Below are positions 55,560 to 64,000 of a stretch of 64,000 nucleotides of DNA, in pieces. This DNA is from Porticoccaceae bacterium. GTDB taxonomy: Bacteria > Pseudomonadota > Gammaproteobacteria > Pseudomonadales > Porticoccaceae. A program made the position numbers and the translations under genes. A model generated the notes under the pieces. It worked only from the letters and a program-made list of their open reading frames with translations, was not told the origin of the DNA and ran no database searches. The stretch lies in assembly GCA_029252555.1 (NCBI GenBank), contig JAQXBF010000016.1, positions 18,454 through 82,453 of the forward strand. Direction: 5' to 3'. Every line of letters starts with the position of its first letter. Within the stretch, counting starts at the first letter, position 1.

Positions 55560-58127
55560 TTAGAATCTGTAAGTAAAGCGACCTCCCCAAACTTCACCCG
55601 GGGCTCTGTAACGTCCGTGAGACCCACTTGCCAGAGGAATATCAAATGCTCCAGAGGCAACCTGCTTGTCGGTGACGTTCTTGCCGTAGATCATAAAGTC
55701 CCAGTTCTCGGCACGAACACCAACCCGAAGATTAACCTGTCCAAAGCCATCGTGGATATCGATAGGATCGTGGTCACCGGTCATCTTGTACTCATCGGTA
55801 AAGTTGTAATCTGCACTGGCGAACATAACCAAACCATTTGACATTGGCTGAATATAGTCAGCGGTCAAGGAACCTGAGTAGCCTGCACCGAAGTCGTCAC
55901 CTGTGAGGCTTTGAGCTTGACCAGACTTGCTTCCATCTGGAAGGAACTTAGCCTGACAGCCCATGGCTGAGGTTACAGGTGAGCTTGCAGTAATGGTACC
56001 CAGACCGAGTAGCGCGGAATCCTGAGCCGCGGTACAGCCTGCGGAATCAAACTCTCCATATTCAGCGTCAAGGAGCGCAACGTTGGCGCCTAGACGGAGT
56101 TGTTCAGAATACTGCCACTGCATATCAACCTCTATACCCTGAATGTCGGAGGACGCTGCGTTAGCCACGACAAATCCCAGACCTACGAAGGTAGATACCT
56201 GCTGATCCATATACTCACTCGAGAACATTGCCCAGTTCACAGTCATGGCACCATCCATCAGTGTGTGCTTACCACCAATTTCAAAGGACTCTGCCGTCTC
56301 ATCTTCATACTCGAAACCAATACCTGGCGTTGTGCGTAGCACAGTACCATCGGCCAAGAAGGCAGGGTTTTGATCGTCTACAGCGTTAAAGCCGCCACTC
56401 TTAAAACCTTCTGAGTAGCTGATGTAGAACAGGCTAGTATCAGACATTTCCCACTGCAGGTTCATCGCAGGCATCAGCTGATCTGTCTTGCGATCTTCAT
56501 CGAACACATGAGCCCAAGAGCCAAAGCTAGCAGCGTTAATCGCGGCATTGTATGGGTTGAGATCGGGTGTCGCTAGGCCGGTGGTGTCATGAACTAAAGC
56601 AGTTTCTGCGTGAACGGTCTTCTCTTCTTCGGTATATCTAACACCAGCGGTCAGACTTAGGGTGTCGGTAATGTCATAGGTACCTTGGAAGAACACCGCC
56701 CATGCGTCTGTCTCCTGCTTCCAGTTAGAAACTCGGCCTGACTGGTTGAAGGATGTAACGCCATTGATACAGAAAGCCGGACCAGTGAGGGCGGCAGGGA
56801 TATTCAGGAACGAGCTACAACCAACAATGGCTGTCATCAAACCTGGGTTACCCAATGTGCCGTCAATAATTACGGTACGGTCAATTTCCTGAGTCTGCTC
56901 CTGCCAGTAAGCGCCCGCTACCCATGACAAATCACCATCGGTTGGCGAAGATAGACGTAGCTCCTGACTCTTTTGATCGTACTCAGAGATATCGGAGCGA
57001 CCGATAAACTGCACGGGCAGAAAGTCGGCATCAATGCCGTCTTCATACTCGTAGCCACCCACACCCGTTACGGAGCTAAGTGTATAGCCGTTATCTAGCT
57101 CCATCTCGATATTTAAGGACGTGCTATCTGTCTGCGTATCAGTGCCCTCCGCTTTCTCATGGGTTCTATCCATATCTCGGCCAAGGCTCTGTGCTAGAGC
57201 AAGCCCGCCGACACTAATCGAGTCACGAAATCCGTCGGTCTGCTCGTTACCACCTGCAGCCACCATAGCACCGTAGTTGGGATACATGATACCCATCACG
57301 GCGTACATTAGGCCATTCGAGGCGGCAATGTTGGGCTCGGGCTGAAAGCGACTCAAAGCTGCTGTAGACCCAAGGCGGACAAAGTCACTCTCGCCGTGCT
57401 TAAACTTAATAGTCGTGCTGTCAGTTGGCTCCCAAGTGGCAGACAAACGCCAGATTTGCTCATCAGTTGACGGCATATTGGGCTGGGCGCCATTACCTGT
57501 TGAAGCGAAGCCATTGTTCATATAGCCGTCGTCGCTGCGATCTCTTATCGCTAATCGTACTGCCATGTTGTCCGAAACGGGCATATTAATCACGGCCTCG
57601 GCAATTTCACCCTGATTGCTTTCACGGCTAGCGCTAACACGACCGCTCATATCATCGCCAACGACCGCGGAAGCAGAGGTTACGTTGATCGCACCGGCGA
57701 GTGTGTTCTTACCGAAAAGAATACCCTGGGGTCCGCGTAGAACTTCCACCTGACCTAGATCAAACAGACCGGTCCGCACGTGGCGGCTCTTGCCGTAGTG
57801 AATCCCGTCAACATAGACACCAACAGACTGCTCGAATGATTGGTTCGCACCGACACCGATGCCTCGCATTGATATGATACTGTTAACGGCGTTCTCGGTG
57901 ATACTTAGGTTAGGAACGTACGCCCCTAAATCTGTCATGCTCTGGATGCTAGCCTCTTGAATCTTTTCACCAGCGATAGCGGTCATCGAAATTGGCACGT
58001 CCTGCAAACTTTCGGCTCGCTTTTGAGCTGTCACTATTACTTCTTCTAGCTGCGCTGCATAAGCGCCACCAGAAGCAGTGGCAATGGCTAAGGCCAAAGC
58101 ACTCATAGTACGTAAAGATGTTTTCAT
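55560..58127 (-). CDS. TonB-dependent receptor, unknown ligand
   Basis: The 855-residue outer-membrane receptor has a signal peptide (1-24, ending AYA), a TonB box-like EEVIVTAQKR (about 28-37), a plug with VPISMTAIAGEKIQ and VEVLRGPQGILFGKNTLAGAIN, and a long barrel ending GGRFTYRF with a terminal Phe. It resembles the large FecA/SusC-distant receptors common in marine gammaproteobacteria for complex or hydrophobic substrates. I chose ATG 58127, with GAGGGG 6 bases upstream. The ligand is unknown; the neighbouring DUF3604/SDR operon may process it (inference). Confidence 0.93.
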   Translation of the reverse strand: MKTSLRTMSALALAIATASGGAYAAQLEEVIVTAQKRAESLQDVPISMTAIAGEKIQEASIQSMTDLGAYVPNLSITENAVNSIISMRGIGVGANQSFEQSVGVYVDGIHYGKSRHVRTGLFDLGQVEVLRGPQGILFGKNTLAGAINVTSASAVVGDDMSGRVSASRESNQGEIAEAVINMPVSDNMAVRLAIRDRSDDGYMNNGFASTGNGAQPNMPSTDEQIWRLSATWEPTDSTTIKFKHGESDFVRLGSTAALSRFQPEPNIAASNGLMYAVMGIMYPNYGAMVAAGGNEQTDGFRDSISVGGLALAQSLGRDMDRTHEKAEGTDTQTDSTSLNIEMELDNGYTLSSVTGVGGYEYEDGIDADFLPVQFIGRSDISEYDQKSQELRLSSPTDGDLSWVAGAYWQEQTQEIDRTVIIDGTLGNPGLMTAIVGCSSFLNIPAALTGPAFCINGVTSFNQSGRVSNWKQETDAWAVFFQGTYDITDTLSLTAGVRYTEEEKTVHAETALVHDTTGLATPDLNPYNAAINAASFGSWAHVFDEDRKTDQLMPAMNLQWEMSDTSLFYISYSEGFKSGGFNAVDDQNPAFLADGTVLRTTPGIGFEYEDETAESFEIGGKHTLMDGAMTVNWAMFSSEYMDQQVSTFVGLGFVVANAASSDIQGIEVDMQWQYSEQLRLGANVALLDAEYGEFDSAGCTAAQDSALLGLGTITASSPVTSAMGCQAKFLPDGSKSGQAQSLTGDDFGAGYSGSLTADYIQPMSNGLVMFASADYNFTDEYKMTGDHDPIDIHDGFGQVNLRVGVRAENWDFMIYGKNVTDKQVASGAFDIPLASGSHGRYRAPGEVWGGRFTYRF

Positions 58128-58154
58128 TGTTTTTCCCCTCAACATTTTATTGAT

Positions 58155-58174
58155 AACGACTTTGCACCGTCGTT
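58155..58174. other. Short inverted repeat in the TonB-receptor leader
   Basis: AACGAC (58155-58160) and GTCGTT (58169-58174) are separated by 8 bases, 28-47 bases upstream of the receptor ATG. It is weak, with a T tract on the plus strand only. The rest of 58128-58391 shows no gene or clear promoter. Confidence 0.25.
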
Positions 58175-58391
58175 TTTAATTATTGGCAGTGGCTTTTTCA
58201 AAAAAGAAAATTCACCACTAATTACTACTGTTTTACATTCTACTTTTAATGCTTGTCGTTCTTACTAGTAGAGCTATTTAGCTCACAAACCAAGACAGCT
58301 AAAACTCGTACCAACGAATCTATCATAACTTTAGTAATAATGCATGCACTGTCGAGAACCGTCATAATTGTGGCTATATCGGACAGCCTAG

Positions 58392-59534
58392 TCACCGTTT
58401 CATTTCTTCAAGGAGGCTCATTAAATCTTCCATTAAAAACTCATCTCGGCGATTACTAGTTAGACGAACGAAAGATGGAATACCTCCCAAGCGCAGGATA
58501 ATAGTTTCGTCTGAGGGGTCGATAAATATCACCTGTAATCCCATGCCTTCAATCCAGTAAGAATCAGGATAATTTTTTAGCCCCCCGTAGATATGGTAGC
58601 CATAACTATTCCCTTTGGAGGCACCGGTGGTTTGAACGAAAAAATTATTGGGATACTGTGAGTCTGTAATCATAGTCTCTATCCATTTCTTCGGCACTAC
58701 CTGAAGCCCGTTATGGCTACCTTTATTAAGGTAGAGCTCTCCTAAAGCCAGCCATGATCGGCCTGTGGCGAATAGACAGCAATAGCCAGTACTATTAATA
58801 ACAGCCGCCTGTTCCAAATTAAGAGGCTGCCATAGCTTGGCATGGATAATCTGATTTAGAGGCTGCTGGTAAGCACGCCTCAGAATAATACTAAGTAGGT
58901 GATAGTTAATGTTGTTGTAGCGAAACTGTTTATCGCCATCGAACGAAATAGCCGATAACTGTTTGGTTAGAGGTTGCCCCTGAAGCGTTTTATCCAGTTC
59001 CTCAAAACCTGTTTGTATCCCTGTCAGGTGATTAAGTAAATCTCTGATGCTAATGCTTCGGTTGCCGGGAATAACTAACTCTGGCAGGTATTGCCGGATG
59101 TCAGTCTCGGTGGACGCTATAAGGCCCTCGTCAATAGCAATGCCAATTAACAGGGCAATGACGTTTTTTGCCATCGACATGCTATTGATAGCCTTGCCCA
59201 TATTTGATTTAGCAGAGTAATATTCATAAATTATTTCTCTGCGATGTTGAATGATCAGTACCTCAGTTTGACTCTTAAATATCCATTGATTCAAGGCTTC
59301 ATTATTTAGAATGGCTGCCGGATCATAGGAAACTTTGGGTCTGCGACCTTCTATTGCATCAAGAGGTGAAAGCAAAGGTGAATTTGCCGAGGTGATTAAC
59401 TTATTGAGCTGGCCATTAGCCTCCATCTGAAGTTCGTTTAGCGCCTGTTGTTTAAGTGGCGAAAATAGCACTGTGCCTGTGCCAATCAGCAATAGCAGGA
59501 TGATTGCCAATACTAATTTTAATAGCAATTGCAA
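58392..59534 (-). CDS. Serine hydrolase of the class C beta-lactamase/EstB family
   Basis: The 380-residue protein has an N-terminal membrane anchor or signal segment (3-24), then a penicillin-binding-protein-like fold. It has SxxK in S120-M-A-K123, the YxN motif Y206-N-N208, and the conserved HLTGIQTGF region. It would hydrolyse an ester, amide or peptide in the periplasm; a true beta-lactamase role is not supported. It starts 19 bases after the stop of the upstream SRPBCC gene, so the two may be co-transcribed. Confidence 0.85.
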   Translation of the reverse strand: MQLLLKLVLAIILLLLIGTGTVLFSPLKQQALNELQMEANGQLNKLITSANSPLLSPLDAIEGRRPKVSYDPAAILNNEALNQWIFKSQTEVLIIQHRREIIYEYYSAKSNMGKAINSMSMAKNVIALLIGIAIDEGLIASTETDIRQYLPELVIPGNRSISIRDLLNHLTGIQTGFEELDKTLQGQPLTKQLSAISFDGDKQFRYNNINYHLLSIILRRAYQQPLNQIIHAKLWQPLNLEQAAVINSTGYCCLFATGRSWLALGELYLNKGSHNGLQVVPKKWIETMITDSQYPNNFFVQTTGASKGNSYGYHIYGGLKNYPDSYWIEGMGLQVIFIDPSDETIILRLGGIPSFVRLTSNRRDEFLMEDLMSLLEEMKR

Positions 59535-59553
59535 AGGAGGTGGGAGAATCTAG

Positions 59554-59949
59554 TTACTGAGAATCAGCCTGACTTAAAATTTCAGTCAGCTTTTCTATGC
59601 AGCCTTCCATACTGGTGCGAATAAATGTTTCGATTTCAATTGGGGTCACAGAGGTTTCCCATAGTAGGCGACAGCCGTTGCCCTCAGAAATAACATGGAT
59701 ACTAGCGTGATGAGATTTCAATGGCGCTAGTGTTTGGAAGCAGGAATACTCCATGGTGCGAGCATCGTTGTCATGGCTGAGAATCCGTTCCTTGATATCA
59801 CCGGCACCTGGCAGGGACAGTGAGCGAACTGAGCCATCAAAGGTGCAGCTTGTTGCACCCGGAACCCAGTCAATTCGGTCAGGAGTGCCAAGAATGGCCC
59901 ATAGCTCATTGGCTGAGGCGTTGAATTGGTGGTCAAACTTTACCGACAT
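59554..59949 (-). CDS. SRPBCC-fold (START/PYR1-like) small protein
   Basis: The 131-residue protein fits the SRPBCC superfamily: MSVKFDHQFNASANELWAIL at the start, WVPGATSCTFDG and the closing helix FIRTSMEGCIEKLTEIL. Such proteins bind hydrophobic ligands in a deep cavity. The specific ligand is unknown. There is no signal peptide, so it is cytoplasmic. It lies 19 bases upstream of the serine hydrolase. Confidence 0.75.
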   Translation of the reverse strand: MSVKFDHQFNASANELWAILGTPDRIDWVPGATSCTFDGSVRSLSLPGAGDIKERILSHDNDARTMEYSCFQTLAPLKSHHASIHVISEGNGCRLLWETSVTPIEIETFIRTSMEGCIEKLTEILSQADSQ

Positions 59950-60041
59950 AGTTGGCGCTCCATTGTTGGCTTCGGTGGTTTATGTAAATAAATGGCAGCT
60001 CAATGGTCACTTTTTTTATCAGTTTTTGAGCATACCTTAAA

Positions 60042-60230
60042 ATGTTTAGCTTGCATTGTCAGTGTAATTCCTTGATCCATGCAATAAATTTTCGTTATTT
60101 AGTTGAACTTATATCGGAGCGGTTGTCTTACCTAGTGCAAGTTATGTAGTTCCTTGTGAATTTCATGAAAAGTAAAACTCTCCCCGTAGTAAACAAGCCC
60201 TGATCTAATTATTGGATCAGGGTTTTTTTT
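60042..60230 (+). ncRNA. Candidate small RNA ending at an orphan terminator
   Basis: The terminator at 60198-60230 has no plus-strand gene before it: the nearest recognised rightward gene ends at 48660. A transcript must therefore start in the 336-base gap 59950-60285. The 5' end shown is approximate. A 35-codon open frame (60042-60149, MFSLHCQCNS...) exists but has no ribosome site. I could not find a good promoter. The rest of the gap holds no recognisable feature except the terminators. Confidence 0.35.
60198..60230 (+). terminator. Orphan rho-independent terminator (plus strand)
   Basis: CCCTGATC (60198-60205) pairs with GATCAGGG (60215-60222) and is followed by eight T (60223-60230). 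It is a strong terminator for rightward transcription only. Confidence 0.85.
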
Positions 60231-60236
60231 ACCTAT

Positions 60237-60268
60237 AAAAAAGGCGGCCCCAGTGAGCCGCCTTTTTA
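60237..60268. terminator. Terminator of the M13 peptidase gene
   Basis: GGCGGC (60243-60248) pairs with GCCGCC (60257-60262) in a short stem flanked by A and T runs on both sides, so it can work in both directions. It lies 18 bases after the leftward M13 stop. Confidence 0.8.
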
Positions 60269-60285
60269 GATGCGTTTAGCCCAGA

Positions 60286-62499
60286 CTACCAGATGCGAAT
60301 ACGCTGCTCTGGAGGTAGGTAAAGAGCTTGCTCGGGGCTAATATCGAAGGCCTCATACCATTCATCAAAATTTCTGACGATGCCATTAACCCGGTAAAAA
60401 GGAGGGCTATGAGGCCCGCGGATCAATTGCTGGCGCAGAGCCTCTTCACGGTACTTAGTGCGCCAGACCTGGGCAAATGCCAAAAAGAAGCGCTGGTCAC
60501 CGGTATAGCCGTCGATAATTGGTGCCTGTTCACTGGCGCTAAGTTCTCCATCGCCATCTTTGTCCAGACTCAGCTTGTAGGCTTTGTAGGCCATCGATAG
60601 CCCGCCCAGATCACCGGTGTTTTCCCCCAGCCCAAGGCGCCCATTAATACAGGTTTTACCCCCATCCAGCGGGCAAAACTGATTGTACTGCTCGACCAGT
60701 GCATCAGTCTTGGCGACAAAGGCTTCCTTATCTGCTTGAGTCCACCAGTCTCTTAACACGCCATCACCATCAGATTTCGAACCCTGATCATCAAAACCAT
60801 GGCCCATTTCATGGCCAATAACACTCCCTATAGCGCCGTAGTTGACCGCTGGATCAGCATCAATATTGAAAAATGGTGGCTGCAAGATGGCGGCGGGAAA
60901 CACGATTTCATTTCTATTTGGGCTGTAGTAGGCATTGACCGTTTGCGGCAGCATAAACCACTCAGTTTTGTCAATGGGCTGACCTAGCTGGCTAATCATA
61001 TCCTGATAGCGCCAGTCAGCAGCAGCGAGCATATTTCCGAGGGCGCTATCGCTGACAGCCATGCTGTCGTAGGTCTCGAATTTCTCGGCATAACCGATTT
61101 TGGGGGTGAACTTGGCGAGCTTTTTTCGTGCCTCAACCTTGGTTGCGTCACCCATCCAATCGAGCTCGTTCAGATTTTCTGCCATTGCTATGCGCAAGTT
61201 ACTGACCAGCTCATCCATTACGACTTTATTTTCTAATGGGAAATGCCTCTCAGCATAAACCTTTCCAATTGCTTCTCCCAGGGCGCCTTCAACCGCGCTG
61301 ACCGCACGTTTCCACCGAGGTCGCTGCTGTTCCTGCCCGCGAAGCTGCTGGGAATAAAAGGCAAAAGCAGCGTTATCAATTTTCTTAGGTAATACAGACG
61401 AGTGGTCAGACAGGAAATGAGCCGTGAGGTAGGCTTTCCAGTCATCCAGATCGGCCAATGCCATGACCTTCATAACTCCGGCGATACCACCACCAGAAAT
61501 TTTGGCAACCTGCTCTTCGGTCAGACCCAGCTGTGCAATTTTGCCTGCATCGGGGGTGACCTGACGAACCACGAACTGTTCTTGGTTAGATAGTTTTAGA
61601 GCTTTGAACATGGTTTCGATTGGAAAACTTCCTCCAAGGGCAACTACTTCAGCCTTACTTAGCTTGTTGTAAGTGAGGTTGCGATTGCGCCCGACTGTTC
61701 GGTCCCAATGAGCCTTGGCGATTTCCGTTTCAAGAGCTAAAACTCGCGCTGCAGCCTCTGTGGGCTCAGCGTATCCAGCTTCACTCAGAAGTATTGTCAG
61801 ATAGTTTAAATAGCCTTCTCGAGTTTCGATATTTTTACCTTCATCGGTCAAATAGGTATCACGATCAGGTAAGCCGAGGCCACTTTGGGTTATATAAAAG
61901 ATATAGCTGTCGGTATTCTTGGAGTCGACATCAACCCACCCACCCACCGGGCTGGTAAAGCCATTGGCGGCAAAAACGACAGCAAGATCCTCCAGATTCG
62001 CAATTTTGCTTATCCGCTCAAGATAGGGTTTGGCTGGAGCCATGCCTGCTGCGTTGATAACCTCCGTATTAAAATAGGCACTGTAGTAAGCAGCCACCTT
62101 ACCTTCGAGGGTCTTACTGTCTGGCTTATCTTCTGCAAGTTCTTCAATAATAGCCTTTACTCGCGCCTCTGACTTATCACGCAAGAGCGTGAATGAGCCA
62201 TAACGAGTCTTATCTTGAGGCATTTCGAAGTTTTTGTACCATAGGCCATTCACATGGCAGAAGAAGTTGTCACCAGGTTCAAATCGCTGATCGATAGCTT
62301 CCATATCGAGGCCTACGCTGCCCCAATTATCACGGGCCGCCGCTTCAATAACTGGAGTTACCCCTGAGACTCCATTGCAATCTCCAGCGTAGGCTGCCGC
62401 AAACTCCGTGGTTGGTTGACTTTTGGCTTTGTCATCAACTGTCTCGCTACATGCATTCAACAAAGCTGCGAGAATGCTAATCATTAACATTTTTTTCAA
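60286..62499 (-). CDS. M13-family zinc metallopeptidase lipoprotein (PepO/neprilysin-like)
   Basis: The 737-residue protein has a lipoprotein signal peptide with lipobox LLNAC (C17). The M13 domain shows VIGHEMGHGFDDQG (HExxH-type, zinc), ENTGDLGGLSMAYKAY (the second glutamate), NAYYSPNRNEIVFPAAILQPP and a C-terminal W. The start is TTG 62499, with AGGAG 6 bases upstream; ATG 62490 is too far from it. An EF-hand-like loop DKDGDGELSASE (residues 646-657) is inserted after the LSL of the C-terminal domain. It would cleave peptides at the outer face of the cell or in the periplasm. Confidence 0.92.
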   Translation of the reverse strand: MKKMLMISILAALLNACSETVDDKAKSQPTTEFAAAYAGDCNGVSGVTPVIEAAARDNWGSVGLDMEAIDQRFEPGDNFFCHVNGLWYKNFEMPQDKTRYGSFTLLRDKSEARVKAIIEELAEDKPDSKTLEGKVAAYYSAYFNTEVINAAGMAPAKPYLERISKIANLEDLAVVFAANGFTSPVGGWVDVDSKNTDSYIFYITQSGLGLPDRDTYLTDEGKNIETREGYLNYLTILLSEAGYAEPTEAAARVLALETEIAKAHWDRTVGRNRNLTYNKLSKAEVVALGGSFPIETMFKALKLSNQEQFVVRQVTPDAGKIAQLGLTEEQVAKISGGGIAGVMKVMALADLDDWKAYLTAHFLSDHSSVLPKKIDNAAFAFYSQQLRGQEQQRPRWKRAVSAVEGALGEAIGKVYAERHFPLENKVVMDELVSNLRIAMAENLNELDWMGDATKVEARKKLAKFTPKIGYAEKFETYDSMAVSDSALGNMLAAADWRYQDMISQLGQPIDKTEWFMLPQTVNAYYSPNRNEIVFPAAILQPPFFNIDADPAVNYGAIGSVIGHEMGHGFDDQGSKSDGDGVLRDWWTQADKEAFVAKTDALVEQYNQFCPLDGGKTCINGRLGLGENTGDLGGLSMAYKAYKLSLDKDGDGELSASEQAPIIDGYTGDQRFFLAFAQVWRTKYREEALRQQLIRGPHSPPFYRVNGIVRNFDEWYEAFDISPEQALYLPPEQRIRIW

Positions 62500-62743
62500 G
62501 TCGTTCTCCTAATGAGCATTTTATCGCTTTTAGAAAGCGCTGATAAATCACCGCATTCCTTGAGCTGATTACTGAAACAAATTGGCCCTATGTCTGGTCT
62601 ATTGCGTCAGCTGTTAGATATTATTCTGGGCCTATTAAGACGCAGAATGAACATGAAATATAGTGCTGATTATACGTGAAAGCAATGCCAATATTGAGTA
62701 ATTCTGTTGGCCCCGATAGCTGGGTTAGATAATCTTCAGGATA

Positions 62744-63532
62744 CTATTTGCAGGGAATTAGTGTAATTTTTGCGCCATGGGTTTTGCCAAGATCTAACGG
62801 AAGGGTATGCGTTCCTGAATATGAAACTGCCAATGAAATCTTTTGGGCCATAGGCTGTTCGCCAAAGCTAATTTTCACATTGCTAATGGTGAGCGGCGAG
62901 TCACTGGCATTGTTTGGGGAGGCCTTAGGCAATAGGAATTTCTTAGCCATATTTTCCGCTGTTGCCTTGTTAGTAACCCTGAACTGAATTTCCAATAACT
63001 CTGTGGCCCCATTTGAATGTGAAGTTGTGCCGGCTAACGGCACCCGAGCATCAATCGGCGTGGTATCTTCTATTAAAATTGGTAAATCAGGGCATTTAGT
63101 GCCACCTAGATGCCAGCGAACAACCTCACCGTCAATGCGCTCTCGGGAAAATGCTTCACTGTGCAAAATATCAAGGCCCTGACTTTTCCATAGGGCCAGA
63201 GTAGCTGCAAGATCATTAACACGCACACACCAGTCAACTGGCCCGCTTTCGCCACTAAACCATTGAATTAGTCTCCAGTATATAGTCACTTTTTTTTCTG
63301 ACTGGCGCTGTAAAAAGTTAAGTTTTACTGCTAGTTTGATTAATGGTTTGTACCAAACGGGTTTCAAGGCCAATAATTCGATATAGGTCTGATTGGAAAA
63401 AATAAGCAGGGCAGCTTCAGTCAGGCCATGGGAGCCCCCTCTGGTTACCTCAAAGCCAAGATCAGAAAAATCTGCGATAGCCTCCTCGAGGTTGGATACG
63501 AAAATCACAGCATGATCAAATTTGGTGGGCAT
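62744..63532 (-). CDS. VOC-superfamily (glyoxalase-like) protein
   Basis: The 262-residue protein begins MPTKFDHAVIFVSNLEEAIADF, the first strand-helix of a VOC fold (Glyoxalase_3-like), with TYIELLALKP and WCVRVNDLAATLALWKSQG in the paired module. Metal ligands of true glyoxalases are not all visible. No signal peptide is present. It stands alone between the M13 gene and the tRNA genes. The function is unknown. Confidence 0.75.
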   Translation of the reverse strand: MPTKFDHAVIFVSNLEEAIADFSDLGFEVTRGGSHGLTEAALLIFSNQTYIELLALKPVWYKPLIKLAVKLNFLQRQSEKKVTIYWRLIQWFSGESGPVDWCVRVNDLAATLALWKSQGLDILHSEAFSRERIDGEVVRWHLGGTKCPDLPILIEDTTPIDARVPLAGTTSHSNGATELLEIQFRVTNKATAENMAKKFLLPKASPNNASDSPLTISNVKISFGEQPMAQKISLAVSYSGTHTLPLDLGKTHGAKITLIPCK

Positions 63533-63766
63533 TGGGATTACCGGTGGAGTTTAAGCTTTTCTATACTGATCTGAGCATTAGACCGCATAGAATGAGTGTT
63601 TGTCTATCCATCTATGAGGTCGTGAGCTAGTCTTGGCTGAGCTTTTTTTACCTATTCCCTTTGTGGGTATCCAGCTAAGATGTTGGTCCCAACTCTGCAG
63701 CAGGCATAGTTTATTGACTAGGGTTCTCGCCCATATAGCTGCGTCGCCAATAATAGCCTAAAAATA

Positions 63767-63798
63767 AAAAAGGCCACCTCTTGCGAAGTAGCCTTTTT
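63767..63798 (-). terminator. Terminator after tRNA-Asp
   Basis: AAAAAGGC (63767-63774) pairs with GCCTTTTT (63791-63798), extended by AC/GT after one mismatch, and ends in T on the leftward strand. It is 8 bases after the tRNA-Asp CCA. Confidence 0.75.
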
Positions 63799-63805
63799 CA
63801 TTATT

Positions 63806-63882
63806 TGGCGGACCGGACGGGACTCGAACCCGCGACCTCCGGCGTGACAGGCCGGCATTCTAACCAGCTGAACTACCGGTCC
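63806..63882 (-). tRNA. tRNA-Asp (anticodon GTC)
   Basis: On the minus strand the 77-base sequence folds as a tRNA. The acceptor stem GGACCGG/CCGGTCC with encoded CCA, D arm AGTTCAGCTGGTTAGA, anticodon loop CCTGTCACG (GTC, decoding GAY) and T arm GCGGGTTCGAGTCCCGT are all present. It is the downstream member of a tRNA pair. Confidence 0.97.
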
Positions 63883-63900
63883 GTGAAAGCATTTTCTCTT

Positions 63901-63976
63901 TGGTGGGTGGTACAGGGATTGAACCTGTGACCCTCGCCTTGTAAGGGCGATGCTCTACCAGCTGAGCTAACCACCC
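63901..63976 (-). tRNA. tRNA-Val (anticodon TAC)
   Basis: On the minus strand the 76-base sequence has acceptor stem GGGTGGT/ACCACCC, D arm TAGCTCAGCTGGTAGAG, anticodon loop CCTTACAAG (TAC, decoding Val GTA) and T arm ACAGGTTCAATCCCTGT, with encoded CCA. It is 18 bases upstream of tRNA-Asp and probably shares its transcript. The array may continue past the window edge. Confidence 0.97.
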
Positions 63977-64000
63977 CCTGAGAGAGCGACGCATTCTACC

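Noticed and set aside
58253..58459. Rightward 68-codon frame before the serine hydrolase gene end
   Set aside because: It has no ribosome site, an atypical composition, and overlaps the 3' end of the serine hydrolase gene.
1..64000. CRISPR arrays, insertion sequences, integrons, prophage genes
   Set aside because: I saw no regularly spaced repeats, transposase or integrase motifs, terminal inverted repeats or phage structural genes. The single XRE gene alone does not indicate a prophage.

Overview
The window is ordinary chromosomal DNA of a marine-type gammaproteobacterium. I infer this from the gene order murJ-ribF-ileS-lspA-fkpB-ispH, the hslVU-ubiEJB-hisIE-tatABC block, a HexR-controlled Entner-Doudoroff (ED) set, and two TonB-dependent receptors. 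A relative of the Cellvibrionales/SAR92-like groups fits, but this is inference and not a sequence match. I see no insertion sequence, prophage, integron or CRISPR array. Coding density is high and most genes sit in tight operons.

Layout. 1-6831 (+): the end of murJ, then ribF, ileS, lspA, fkpB and ispH. 6870-17943: central carbon metabolism, with pgi leftward, edd-glk-eda-zwf-pgl rightward, gap-pyk leftward and hexR rightward. HexR-type palindromes (TGTAATAAAATTACA and close variants) lie in both divergent control regions, so one regulator next to its targets can switch glucose oxidation through the ED route. 18087-20922: acetyl-CoA synthetase and a glycerophosphodiesterase-like protein. 20923-23136: a frameshifted XRE regulator, palindromic sites, a LysE-type exporter and a 3-methyladenine DNA glycosylase. 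23162-27038: a thiamin salvage operon with a TPP riboswitch, TonB receptor, YkoF-like thiamin-binding protein, PnuT-like permease and thiamin-kinase-like protein. 27061-28438: msrB, yajQ and a YchJ-like protein. 28489-35898 (leftward): hslV, hslU, a DUF971 gene, ubiE, ubiJ, ubiB, hisI, hisE, tatA, tatB and tatC. 35983-41027: two class III aminotransferases around gabD, for amine or omega-amino acid catabolism.

The accessory half starts near 41 kb. It holds an orphan alpha-helical pore-forming-toxin-like protein (41326-42513). Next is a leftward three-gene cassette: an alkyl-DHAP-synthase-like flavoprotein, a GlpD-like flavoprotein and an FGGY kinase, with a divergent AraC regulator. Then comes a leftward operon of a parvulin-like protein, a short SurA-N-like protein, a HupE/UreJ-like membrane protein, a DUF3604 metal-binding protein, an SDR and an NAD-dependent epimerase, preceded by a TonB receptor. 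The right end has a serine hydrolase, an SRPBCC protein, a possible small RNA with its own terminator, an M13 metallopeptidase carrying an EF-hand loop, a glyoxalase-like protein, and genes for tRNA-Asp and tRNA-Val.

The best candidates for undescribed biology are the receptor/parvulin/HupE/DUF3604 locus, the ether-lipid-like cassette beside it, and the orphan toxin-like protein.
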